Assembly: GCF_001467955.1 (NCBI RefSeq)
Contig: NZ_LNYR01000049.1
Location: forward strand, 114,069-178,068
Length of the DNA stretch: 64,000 nt
DNA from: Legionella quateirensis
GTDB taxonomy: Bacteria > Pseudomonadota > Gammaproteobacteria > Legionellales > Legionellaceae
Reading direction: 5' to 3'
Shown: positions 36,336-44,954 of the stretch, in pieces
Position numbering within the stretch: position 1 is the first letter of the stretch
How the letters are laid out: each line of letters opens with the position of its first letter
Notes under the pieces: model-generated
The model's database searches: none
What the model was told of the DNA's origin: nothing
The model's input: the letters and a program-made list of their open reading frames with translations, nothing else
Program-made: the position numbers and the translations under genes

Positions 36336-36992
36336 ATGGGAACATTCTTCAAAACTAAAAAAAATTCTTCTGTACACTCTAAAACCGGACCAAATAATCG
36401 GCTGCCAATTAACACGCCAGATCAACCGAAAATTAAAATACCTTTATCAAGCATTGAAGCTCATAACATTCTAAAAGAGTTAAACGCTGAAAGGGACATA
36501 CCACAATATATCTATAATTTTATCCAGTTAGTTGACTTGAACAACAGTCAGCTGATTGATCTGAGTCAAGGTTCGAATCAACCACTCAATAATCAACAGT
36601 TTATTGATACCATGATAACTACTGCCAACCGCTTGTTATTCGCACTGATGAACGATAGTCCATATCCCACTTTATATGGGGATTTGATGAAACTTAAAAC
36701 TCATTTTCAGGTCATCCTGTTGTATTACCAGGAAGAGTGTCAACAGGGGCAACCAATCGCCAATGCTTACATCCAAAGATTCACCAATCGGATTAACAGT
36801 AACCCCGATGAGATTGGTGGCGATCAAGGCTTATTAAATATCGAAGAATCGAAAAGACTCACTAAATACACCATACACTATTGTGCTGAAAACATCATGA
36901 GAAAAGATATACCCTTGCTGTCCTCCTTCATAGTTCAACCCTTTCTCAAAAATCACAATTCAGAAAAAAACTTCAGCTACTTAACACCATAA
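36336..36992 (+). CDS. Orphan 218-aa soluble protein
   Basis: The N-terminal 40 residues are basic and Pro/Asn-rich (KTKKNSSVHSKTGPNNRLP). The remainder is a helical domain without recognised motifs (ILKELNAERDIPQYIYNFIQ, LMKLKTHFQVILLYYQEECQ). No signal peptide or membrane span. AGGGAT lies about 10 bases before the ATG. Isolated between repeat-filled gaps, as is typical for horizontally acquired or effector genes, though that is only context. Function unknown. Confidence 0.6.
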   Translation: MGTFFKTKKNSSVHSKTGPNNRLPINTPDQPKIKIPLSSIEAHNILKELNAERDIPQYIYNFIQLVDLNNSQLIDLSQGSNQPLNNQQFIDTMITTANRLLFALMNDSPYPTLYGDLMKLKTHFQVILLYYQEECQQGQPIANAYIQRFTNRINSNPDEIGGDQGLLNIEESKRLTKYTIHYCAENIMRKDIPLLSSFIVQPFLKNHNSEKNFSYLTP

Positions 36993-37045
36993 AGTCATCT
37001 CTATTAGTCAGTAACAACTGTTAGATTTTAAAAAACCAACATGTT

Positions 37046-37079
37046 CCCCTCTCCACCTGGCGCAGCGTGAGGGAGAGGG
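37046..37079. repeat. CCCTCTCC-type dispersed hairpin
   Basis: CCCTCTCC and GGGAGAGGG are complementary arms around a GCGCAGCGTGA core. A relative lies at 56183-56215. It is between the orphan gene and the convergent GH3 gene and could serve as a transcription end. Confidence 0.65.
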
Positions 37080-37170
37080 ATCAAGGATGTACTATTCATG
37101 CAGTTACTCTTTAAATCGCAACGAAAGCTTACTGAGTTACCGCGCGCTCAAGAATCAATGTACCAACTTA

Positions 37171-38703
37171 TCATCTCTCCGCGATAACCTGCTGTGAAAT
37201 TAATTTTGGTTTTGTCTGAGCATGAACACCTGCCAATAATTCGTCTTCAGGTAGTTGAAGCAAGGTCATAGGAATCACTTCGCCGGTTTCCATACTATGA
37301 GCATAGGTTGGACTGATTTGCATTAAATGATGATGCAAATCTGCCAGGATTGCTTCGGGTAGTTCCATCTTATTATCCGTTACCAAAACGATTCGATTCC
37401 CAATACTGTTTCGCGCAAAAAACCAGTGTGGTGCCATTTTAAAATCAGCTTCCTGCAACATGGACTGCAACTCCTGCCCGGTTACAGCGCAACTTTCCAA
37501 TTTCAGTAATTGGGTTTTATAACAAAACTCCAATCTGGGTGCCTTATTCAAATAACCAGTACATCGTACTACGTCTTTTAGCCGATAACGCACAAACCCC
37601 ATAGCTGTAGTCAAAAACACTTCATAATTCACCCCTACTTCCAACTCCCAGCTCTGCAAAAGATTATTTTTATCCAGCTCCTTACCTTCTTCAATAAACT
37701 CGACAATATGAGCCCCCGGATGCAATACTCCTCCCAACACCCCCTCTTCCAGTGGCACAGTCAGCCAACCTTCCGTAGCGGAATAGGTTCCATCAACCAG
37801 ACTTATCTTATCCCCCATGCGTTTTTGCAATTGCTGAGCAGGGAATTCACAAAGTCCCGAAGTCCAGCACCCTGCAAGTTCCAAAGATGGCCATAACTCA
37901 TTAAAACTCAGAGGAGATTTATTGACTGCCAATTTCTTTAAATAATCTTGGCGAACCTGGGTTACTTGAACTGGAGGCAATCCAGCTGGAACTGCTTTCT
38001 CGCCCACCAAATAGGGAAGATAAAGATGAAAACCTTCAACACATCGATCGTAAAAGGTATCAATAACCATGGGAGTTACCGCAAACATGGCACTTAAATC
38101 ACAAGCCAGCGCATACAAGGGAGCCCATTGTTCATAGACTTCATCATTAGCAAAGACTTCGTCCGGCATCGCATAAAATCGCTTTATAAACGAAGGAAGA
38201 TGACGGTAGTTAAAATTACTTATCCATCCAGAAGGAGTACCTGCAGGAGTTGTTTTGTTCGTATTTACAGCAACCAGATACACCAATTTTTCCTTGAACA
38301 AATTCTTGAATCGCTGCGTCAGGCTGTATATATAAGGTGGCATGGTTCGTTGAAACTGTTTTTGAAATGAAGCGGTAATCGGAAAAAATTTCCTGGCGCC
38401 AGCTGTGCCTGAAGTCTCTGACCAAAAAATTAATTCTTCACCATTGAAAGGCTGAATATGCATGTTCTGAGCGGCTAATAGACCTTCCTCATAATCCTCA
38501 TAATGAGTTAGTGCAAACTCATCTAGATCCAATGATTTCTTATGTTCAAGAACAGGAGGCCAATAAGTCGATTGGCGCAGTAAAGGAATAATTTCTTTTG
38601 TCCATAATCGGTCTCTTGCCTGCTCAGGGAACTTGGTATCTTTAAGAAACGCTTTGTACTTATTTTTAGTCATTGCAGCAATTAACATCTTTTTCCAATT
38701 CAT
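37171..38703 (-). CDS. GH3-family acyl-acid amido synthetase-like protein
   Basis: 510 residues of the GH3 (JAR1-type) fold. Adenylation motif FWSETSGTAGARKFFP near residue 90. SLVDGTYSATEGWLTVP and VNYEVFLTTAMGFVRYRLKD match the conserved Tyr-containing and YRxGD-like blocks. In plants GH3 enzymes adenylate an acid and join it to an amino acid; bacterial members are widespread but mostly untested. ATG 38703 has GGAG 8 bases upstream. A longer frame to 38769 would overlap the preceding gene. It is the last gene of the minus-strand arm of the acyl cluster, 5 bases after the dehydrogenase. Its presence suggests an amide or ester-forming last step. Confidence 0.85.
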   Translation of the reverse strand: MNWKKMLIAAMTKNKYKAFLKDTKFPEQARDRLWTKEIIPLLRQSTYWPPVLEHKKSLDLDEFALTHYEDYEEGLLAAQNMHIQPFNGEELIFWSETSGTAGARKFFPITASFQKQFQRTMPPYIYSLTQRFKNLFKEKLVYLVAVNTNKTTPAGTPSGWISNFNYRHLPSFIKRFYAMPDEVFANDEVYEQWAPLYALACDLSAMFAVTPMVIDTFYDRCVEGFHLYLPYLVGEKAVPAGLPPVQVTQVRQDYLKKLAVNKSPLSFNELWPSLELAGCWTSGLCEFPAQQLQKRMGDKISLVDGTYSATEGWLTVPLEEGVLGGVLHPGAHIVEFIEEGKELDKNNLLQSWELEVGVNYEVFLTTAMGFVRYRLKDVVRCTGYLNKAPRLEFCYKTQLLKLESCAVTGQELQSMLQEADFKMAPHWFFARNSIGNRIVLVTDNKMELPEAILADLHHHLMQISPTYAHSMETGEVIPMTLLQLPEDELLAGVHAQTKPKLISQQVIAER

Positions 38704-38708
38704 CCACA

Positions 38709-40400
38709 CTACTCCGCTATCTTCGTTGATATTACAGCAAATAATTTTTTTTGCTGATAATAAGCACATAAATGATCAGCCATCTTTTCTTGTAAACCAC
38801 GTTCTATCAGGCGAGATGAGTCCAGCTTATTCATGATGAATTGTATTGCTAAATTGAGCCAGTTTATATCTTTTAATTCATCACTCAGTACATTGTGATT
38901 GTGATACCAAAACTGCAGGCAACAACAGGCAGCATATATCCAGCAATAATGTTCTGCCAAACGAAAGGCGGGCAGGCTTCGTGCGTCAAATACCTTTTGT
39001 TCTCTAAGTTGGCTAATCTGTTGATCCAAGTTCTTAATTTCATCTCGAACAGCAGCAATAAGATGATTGATGGGCTCACAATCCAGTTGCATTAATCCGG
39101 CAAACACATCGTCTTCTTCATGGGTAAAAAGACTCAGATTATCCCCTTCAAATGGAGGACAGGGGGATTCCAGATGAAACATCCGTTTCAGTTGTTCCGA
39201 GTCAACCAGCGCATTGGTACCACGCATCCGTACCTGAGGTAATAAATTACCTGCAATCAGGGATAAATTGACTTGAGTACTTCCATCAAATAAGCCCACA
39301 ACCTGAATATCACGCCTGATTTTTTGAAATATAGCCCACGGAGTCGTTCTTAAAAAACCTCTGGCTCCCAAAATAATCCCGCATTGTTCGACGAGATCCT
39401 CGCACAGTTGAGGAATCAAAAACTTGATAATCGCCGACCAAAAACTTAACTTTTCAGGAAACACAGTGCATGCTCTAAGGACACAAAGAGAAGTACAATC
39501 TGCGATTAACAATTGGGTAAACAATTCCCCTAATCGTTGTTTCACCGCAGGGATTTCATAAGCGGGCTTACCGTATAATTGTCTGTCCAAACTAAAAGAA
39601 AGAGCCAACCGCAATGCAGTATCGGCTCCGCCTACCGATAAACCGGCACATAAAGTTCTCGAAATTTGAAAAGTTTTATAGGTAAGTTCCAAACCGCTTT
39701 GTGTGGTACCTATTAATGAGTCTTTAGGCAATCGGAGCTTATCCAGGACAAAACCACTGATATCCAAGCCTCTGACTCCATGCGTAGGGAGTTTCGGTAT
39801 TGGTGTAAACCCTGTGTCAATTAAGGATTTATCAATAAAAAACAGACCAAAACCTAAAAGCCCGCCCTTTTCATGAGTTCGACACAAGACTGAAACCAAA
39901 TCTCCCTCAGTAGCAAAATTAATGCACCATTTTTGGCCTGAAAGCTCCCAACCGTCTTGCACTGGTTGAGCAATAACTTCATTTGAGGTCAAATCTGATC
40001 CATGAGTTTCTTCAGTTAAAGCCAGAGCTGCAATGCTCCCCTTTTTAATGAGCCCTGCCAAAGATTTTTTCTGATCTGCGGTACCGGAAATCCAAAAAGG
40101 CAAAGCACCAAAAAAAGATAATCCCAGAGCAATAGCGACAGTAATATCTCTTCTGGCAATTAATTTGCTCAGCAAATAAACCTCATCCAGACCATTCAAT
40201 GCTCCGTCACAATTCTGCGGGATAATGTAATTCATAAAGCCCCAGTCTCGAATGTAATTTAAATGCTTCCAGTCAAGCGTTTCCTGCTCATCATGTAGTA
40301 CTATCTGTTTAAAATTAATGGGGGTTTGGGGTTGTTCAGGATTCCCCAGATAGACTTCGAAGGACTCTAATAATTGAACCAAATCATCAAGGGAAGACAT
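38709..40400 (-). CDS. Acyl-CoA dehydrogenase family protein
   Basis: 563 residues. The first 390 or so are an acyl-CoA dehydrogenase: ALTEETHGSDLTSNEV and LSGQKWCINFATEGDLVSVL in the flavin-binding beta domain, then the C-terminal helical domain. Where medium-chain enzymes have YEGTSQ with the catalytic Glu, this protein has LFDGSTQ, an Asp-Gly-Ser. Either Asp is the base or the base lies elsewhere. About 170 additional residues with no motif I recognise extend the C-terminus. AAGGAA lies upstream of the ATG. Nine bases after the carboxyltransferase gene, so the same operon. Probably desaturates an acyl chain bound to CoA or ACP. Confidence 0.85.
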   Translation of the reverse strand: MSSLDDLVQLLESFEVYLGNPEQPQTPINFKQIVLHDEQETLDWKHLNYIRDWGFMNYIIPQNCDGALNGLDEVYLLSKLIARRDITVAIALGLSFFGALPFWISGTADQKKSLAGLIKKGSIAALALTEETHGSDLTSNEVIAQPVQDGWELSGQKWCINFATEGDLVSVLCRTHEKGGLLGFGLFFIDKSLIDTGFTPIPKLPTHGVRGLDISGFVLDKLRLPKDSLIGTTQSGLELTYKTFQISRTLCAGLSVGGADTALRLALSFSLDRQLYGKPAYEIPAVKQRLGELFTQLLIADCTSLCVLRACTVFPEKLSFWSAIIKFLIPQLCEDLVEQCGIILGARGFLRTTPWAIFQKIRRDIQVVGLFDGSTQVNLSLIAGNLLPQVRMRGTNALVDSEQLKRMFHLESPCPPFEGDNLSLFTHEEDDVFAGLMQLDCEPINHLIAAVRDEIKNLDQQISQLREQKVFDARSLPAFRLAEHYCWIYAACCCLQFWYHNHNVLSDELKDINWLNLAIQFIMNKLDSSRLIERGLQEKMADHLCAYYQQKKLFAVISTKIAE

Positions 40401-40409
40401 AAATGTTCC

Positions 40410-41825
40410 TTATACAATTGAATGACGAGCATCAGGCATTTGGTGCATTTTTCTATATAAAAACTCCAGATGTTGTGCCAATCGCGCACGTATCTGCATG
40501 GGTTTAATGATTTCATCAATTATTCCCAAAGAGTAGGCTTCGGCGAGTGATTCATCGATTGATGATGCATGTTCTGATGTCGGATCCATTTTGTGATCCT
40601 GAGCCTGACCATCCGTAGTGTGCACTTTTTTGGTTGTTTCTTTACCCATTACTCCTAAACTTGCGGTTTCCAATGCCAGGACCAAATCTCCATTCTGAGA
40701 TTTGGTTTGCATCATCAAAAAGGCTGCAGCGCCATAGCATTTCCGAACAACAACACTAACTCTCGGCACTCTGGTCTGCATGGCCACGCACAGCCTGGCT
40801 CCATGTTGGAGCAATCCCTTATGCTCTTCCCTTTTACCCGGCATAAAGCCCGGCACATCGATTAGGGTCAATATAGGAATCGAATAGGCATCGCAGATTC
40901 GGATGAATTTAGACGTTTTTTGTGCAGCGTCAGAATCAATCGCTCCACTAAAACGTATGCTTTGATTGGCAACCAAGCCAACGGCATAGCCATTAATATG
41001 AACAAAAGCACATATCATTGCCTGACCATAAGATCGTTTGTATTGAATGACTTCAGAATTATCAACAACAGCGTGAATCAAATCCAGAATATTAAACGGT
41101 AAGCGTGGATTGGCTGGGATCACAGGCATTGGATGTACCGGTTCATGAGCTGAATGCAGAGGTGGGAGTTCATTGGCATGTGAAGGTAAAAAATTCAACA
41201 GCAATTTCACATGATTGATTTGAGCAGCCGTGCTGTCATCCACAAAATCCGCTATGCCTGTAGTCGTAGCATGCATTCCAGTACCGCCTAATTCACTCAT
41301 CGATACTTTTTCACCTATGGCCTGCTGGACTACCATTGGACTTGTAACCATCAGATAACTGCGATGTTTATTAAAAAACAATAAATCCATTAATACCGCA
41401 GAGTAAGCGGGAGCTCCAAGAGTAGGCGCAGATATGACGGCAAGCTGAGGAACCAAACCGGATAATGAGATGTTTCTACTGATGATTTGGGTGTATTCGT
41501 CGCCACTTAACAAATCCAGAGAGATACCTGGAGAGGCCAGAAAAGCAATTACAGGAATCTTTAAGTCTCTTGCCTTGTCCATCAATCGAACAATTTTTAT
41601 CGCGCCTTCACGAGTCACATAACCTCGATTCTCTCCAGTATTGTGCGCGTATACAGCAACGGGCCGATGATTTACCTTTGCCAATCCGGTAATCACTTCA
41701 GCACCCACTTTCAAATGAGTCTGATGTTCAGGAGTATATTCTGATCCCAGTGGGAGAAAACTATGGGCATCAATCAAACTTTCTATCCATTTCATGGAAG
41801 CTTTCTCAGAAGACTGTAAAGACAT
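40410..41825 (-). CDS. Acyl-CoA carboxylase carboxyltransferase (beta) subunit
   Basis: 471 residues, two crotonase-like halves. The N-half has RPVAVYAHNTGENRGYVTRE and the C-half LTLIDVPGFMPGKREEHKG, VRKCYGAAAFLMM and LALETASLGVMGKE, typical of propionyl-/methylcrotonyl-/acyl-CoA carboxylase beta subunits. At 471 residues it is slightly short, with a reduced N-terminus. Such enzymes make malonyl- or branched malonyl-CoA extender units, or carboxylate enoyl-CoAs. No biotin carboxylase or biotin carrier gene is in the window, so these must be supplied from elsewhere. AGGGGG precedes the ATG. First gene of the minus-strand arm. Confidence 0.88.
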   Translation of the reverse strand: MSLQSSEKASMKWIESLIDAHSFLPLGSEYTPEHQTHLKVGAEVITGLAKVNHRPVAVYAHNTGENRGYVTREGAIKIVRLMDKARDLKIPVIAFLASPGISLDLLSGDEYTQIISRNISLSGLVPQLAVISAPTLGAPAYSAVLMDLLFFNKHRSYLMVTSPMVVQQAIGEKVSMSELGGTGMHATTTGIADFVDDSTAAQINHVKLLLNFLPSHANELPPLHSAHEPVHPMPVIPANPRLPFNILDLIHAVVDNSEVIQYKRSYGQAMICAFVHINGYAVGLVANQSIRFSGAIDSDAAQKTSKFIRICDAYSIPILTLIDVPGFMPGKREEHKGLLQHGARLCVAMQTRVPRVSVVVRKCYGAAAFLMMQTKSQNGDLVLALETASLGVMGKETTKKVHTTDGQAQDHKMDPTSEHASSIDESLAEAYSLGIIDEIIKPMQIRARLAQHLEFLYRKMHQMPDARHSIV

Positions 41826-42003
41826 CTAACCCCCTAAATTGATCAAATATGTATCAACCAGTAAAATATAGACTAATCTTAATTAAATTATGACATACTA
41901 ATTTTGAATACAGTGAAAAAAATAAACTTGATCTAGTCCTACAAAAAAGTGTAGTTTCAATAACATCACATCACCCAAATACGTTCAGAGGTGAACACAA
42001 GTC
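41826..42003. promoter_or_regulatory. Divergent promoter region of the acyl cluster
   Basis: 178 bases between the carboxyltransferase and KASIII starts must carry both promoters. It contains TTGATCAAATATGTATCAA near 41839-41857 (TTGAT-N9-ATCAA) and CTACAAAAAAGTGTAG at 41939-41954, two inverted repeats that could be operators. AGAGGTG precedes the KASIII ATG. I see no clear -35/-10 pair. Confidence 0.5.
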
Positions 42004-43053
42004 ATGGATATTTTAAAACCTAATATTCGATTTAATATTTCCGCTGCTTCAAGAATCTTACCTGAATCTGACCCAATTACCAATTTGGAAATTCTGCAGA
42101 ATTTTCCGAGGACGGCAAAACAATCTCCCGCCTTTCTTGAAAAATTCGCTGAAAAAATAGGTGAAGAATTTGGTTTTTATACCCGCTACTGGTGTCACAA
42201 ACCCTGGGAATCCCTGGATGCGTCACGAAATCTGACCGCTGAATCGCTGGCAGCGGGGGCAGTAAAAAAGTTAATTGAGACTTATAAACCCGAACATATT
42301 GCCTCATTCCTTTTAGGTTCTACGACCAATAAACGGTTTACTGGATCTCAAGCAGCAGCTGTATTAGGTGAGCTGGGTTTAAACGCACCCGCTTATGATT
42401 TGAAAACTGGATGTTCTACTTCATTATCCACCTTGCATTTAGCTTATGCGTTAATGGCATTAGGCTATAAAAATGTTTTAGTGAGTTGTGCTGAGACCTT
42501 ATCAAAAGTAATCGATCCCGAAAATGAAAAAACCTGGATCGGTCTGGCTGATGGCGCCGCAGCATTATTTCTTGAACAATCAGACCAGGGTTCATTTACA
42601 GTAGAACAAAGTTTTTTTTCAACAGATGGGGCCTATGTTGAGGCATTCACCACTCAAGGAGTCTTCCCACCAACTCAGGAGCAATTAGATAATATAGGAT
42701 ATCATTTGCTCGGCGATGAAGCGTTGTTAAAGGAGCTGGCTTATAAACGATATACCGAAATGATTACCCATATTCTCCCTACAGAACAGGAACGAAATGA
42801 AATTACCTGGGTAATTCCACATCAGGTTAATCGTAAATTAATCGATCTGCTTCTGGATGAAAATCAATTCAAAAATACAACAGTACTATGGGATTCCGAT
42901 ACCATTGGAAACATCGGAGGAGCTTCCATAGCCTATACCCTTGCACGGGCTGTAGAAGAAAATAAATTTGATAGATCAGGAAAAATTCTATTAATGAGTG
43001 TCGGTGGCGGATTGTCCTATGCTGCACAAGTACTGCAATACGTCAAAACGTAA
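42004..43053 (+). CDS. 3-oxoacyl-ACP synthase III (FabH-like), first copy
   Basis: 349 residues of the thiolase fold. The triad is readable: Cys in YDLKTGCSTSLSTLH, His in WVIPHQVNRKLIDLL, and Asn in IGNIGGASIAYTLA. This is a decarboxylating KASIII or a related acyltransferase. It differs from housekeeping FabH in its first 60 residues and its KTGCST nucleophile context (FabH usually has AACAGF), so a specialised condensation or acyl transfer is likely. First gene of the plus-strand operon. It is followed by a 33-aa frame with a strong RBS and the fatty acyl-AMP ligase. Confidence 0.88.
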   Translation: MDILKPNIRFNISAASRILPESDPITNLEILQNFPRTAKQSPAFLEKFAEKIGEEFGFYTRYWCHKPWESLDASRNLTAESLAAGAVKKLIETYKPEHIASFLLGSTTNKRFTGSQAAAVLGELGLNAPAYDLKTGCSTSLSTLHLAYALMALGYKNVLVSCAETLSKVIDPENEKTWIGLADGAAALFLEQSDQGSFTVEQSFFSTDGAYVEAFTTQGVFPPTQEQLDNIGYHLLGDEALLKELAYKRYTEMITHILPTEQERNEITWVIPHQVNRKLIDLLLDENQFKNTTVLWDSDTIGNIGGASIAYTLARAVEENKFDRSGKILLMSVGGGLSYAAQVLQYVKT

Positions 43054-43086
43054 CAAACCAAAACCCTGTTTAACAAGGATCGTTAA

Positions 43087-43188
43087 ATGAAAAAATATAA
43101 CACGCTACCCAACATTGCCATATGGCAATTACACCAAATCAGAGAACTGAAGCACGGCGAATCTATAAACTTTAGATGTACCATTTGA
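43087..43188 (+). CDS. Predicted 33-aa peptide inside the acyl cluster
   Basis: Between the first KASIII gene and the acyl-AMP ligase lie ATG 43087 and stop 43188, preceded by AAGGA at the ideal 7-base spacing. The product is MKKYNTLPNIAIWQLHQIRE followed by LKHGESINFRCTI. No recognisable domain. It may be a real small protein of the pathway or a leader that tunes translation of the ligase, whose ATG lies 14 bases after the stop. The RBS is the main evidence. Confidence 0.4.
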   Translation: MKKYNTLPNIAIWQLHQIRELKHGESINFRCTI

Positions 43189-43201
43189 ACACTAAGGACT
43201 T

Positions 43202-44950
43202 ATGATGAGTATAGAATTGAAACAATGTCAGTCTTTGGTTGAGGTTTTGAGATTTAGAGCCTTAAGCAGTCCTCAGAAAAGCATCTGTACCTTTCTCAAT
43301 AAAGGGATAGAGCACACGATGAATTATGCTGAATTGGATGGGCACGCAAGAGCCATAGCCGCCGCATTACAAGCGCGAGGAGTAAACAAGGGTGACCGGG
43401 TGCTGTTATTATTCTCTCCGGGACTCCCTTTGATCCATGCCTTTTTTGGATGCCTTTATGCCGGTTGCATAGCGGTTCCAATCTACCCTCCGGCACAGGA
43501 AAAACTACTCGAAAAAACGCAACGTATTATTAAAAATTCCAAACCGCGTTTCGTATTACTGACAGCGGCACACTTGAAACAATTCTCTGATGCAGGATCG
43601 GATTCAAACGGACATTTTGCTCAAATTCCCTGTATTACTGTCGACTCCATCAATTCAGATAAAGGCGCTGATTGGGATCCTCCGGTACTAAATAAAAACG
43701 ATATTGCCTTTCTTCAGTATACTTCGGGTTCAACCATGCATCCCAAGGGCGTGATGGTCAGTCACGGTAATTTAATCCATAATCTTGAACTGATGTGCAC
43801 TCACTTTCAAGTCAATGACGAGAGTGTCTTGTTCAGCTGGCTGCCACCGCATCATGATATGGGCTTAATCGGCTATATTTTAACGCCCATATATAGAATG
43901 CTCCCGATCATTATGATGTCGCCATTTTCATTTTTAGAAAGTCCTCTTTCATGGTTAACCAATATTACCAAATATAAAGTGACCATTAGCGGAAGTCCTA
44001 ATTTTGCTTACGATTACTGCGTTAAACGAATAAAGGAAGAAAAAAAACAAGGATTGGATTTAAGCTCGTGGAAAATCGCTTCAAATGCCGCAGAACCAGT
44101 CAGTAAAGTAACCATGGAACATTTTTATCAAGCCTTTAAAGACTATGGTTTTCGTATGGAATCCTTTTATCCCTGCTACGGCTTGGCAGAAGCAACCTTA
44201 GTGGTTACTTGTGGAACACCTGGACAACATTTCAAGACACTTACTCTGGATAAAGAACACTACCGCGATCATCGTGTCCATTTTGCACCAGAGAATAGCC
44301 CTGGCAGCCATGTTCTGGTTGGTTGTGGCGCAATGGCTCAAACCGTTAAAATTGTTGATCCGGATACTTTAGTACTCTGTGACCGTGATCAAGTAGGAGA
44401 AATCTGGGTTCATGGCGACAGCGTCACCCTCGGTTACTGGGATCAAAAAGAAGAAACGGAGCATGCCTTTAACGGTAAAATCAAAGGCGACGAAACAGGC
44501 CTGTCCTATTTAAGGACTGGTGATCTGGGCTTCATCCACGATGATGATCTCTATGTTACTGGAAGGATCAAAGATTTAATTATTCTTTATGGTAAAAACC
44601 ATTATCCTCAAGATATAGAGTACAGTCTGCTTCATTCGCCCTTACGTTCACTATTGAGGAAATGTGCGGCATTTGTGATTCAAAATGAACAGGAATATGA
44701 ACTCACCGTAGTATGTGAGCTCAGAGAGGAACACATGGATGCTGCTGCCCAGGATGAATTATTTAACGCCATATTCAAACTCACCTATCAAATACATCAA
44801 CTGGAAATCAATAGAATCGTGTTCATTTCACCTGATGCAATACCTCATACTACCAGCGGAAAAATACGTAGAAACTTCTGTCGTAAGTATTTATTGGATA
44901 ATTCTTTGCCAGTCATAGCTTCCTGGCAATTAAATAAGAATAAGGATTGA
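43202..44950 (+). CDS. Fatty acyl-AMP ligase (FAAL)
   Basis: 582 residues of the adenylate-forming superfamily. The P-loop QYTSGSTMHPKGVMVSHGN lies at 172-190, YPCYGLAEATLVVTC is A5-like, and YLRTGDLGFIHDDDL is A7-like. TTSGKIRRN near the end provides the C-terminal Lys. Length and the SWLPPHHDMGLIG, PLSWLTNI and ISGSPNFAYDYCVKR segments are those of FAALs rather than acyl-CoA ligases. FAALs activate a fatty acid as acyl-AMP and pass it to an ACP, here most plausibly the ACP at 46324. Two ATG codons (43202, 43205) start it. Ends 4 bases before the next ligase. Confidence 0.93.
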   Translation: MMSIELKQCQSLVEVLRFRALSSPQKSICTFLNKGIEHTMNYAELDGHARAIAAALQARGVNKGDRVLLLFSPGLPLIHAFFGCLYAGCIAVPIYPPAQEKLLEKTQRIIKNSKPRFVLLTAAHLKQFSDAGSDSNGHFAQIPCITVDSINSDKGADWDPPVLNKNDIAFLQYTSGSTMHPKGVMVSHGNLIHNLELMCTHFQVNDESVLFSWLPPHHDMGLIGYILTPIYRMLPIIMMSPFSFLESPLSWLTNITKYKVTISGSPNFAYDYCVKRIKEEKKQGLDLSSWKIASNAAEPVSKVTMEHFYQAFKDYGFRMESFYPCYGLAEATLVVTCGTPGQHFKTLTLDKEHYRDHRVHFAPENSPGSHVLVGCGAMAQTVKIVDPDTLVLCDRDQVGEIWVHGDSVTLGYWDQKEETEHAFNGKIKGDETGLSYLRTGDLGFIHDDDLYVTGRIKDLIILYGKNHYPQDIEYSLLHSPLRSLLRKCAAFVIQNEQEYELTVVCELREEHMDAAAQDELFNAIFKLTYQIHQLEINRIVFISPDAIPHTTSGKIRRNFCRKYLLDNSLPVIASWQLNKNKD

Positions 44951-44954
44951 GCAC

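Noticed and set aside
37094-37204. Short plus-strand frame starting at ATG near the end of the GH3 gene
   Set aside because: It overlaps the GH3 coding strand in antisense and has no conserved features.
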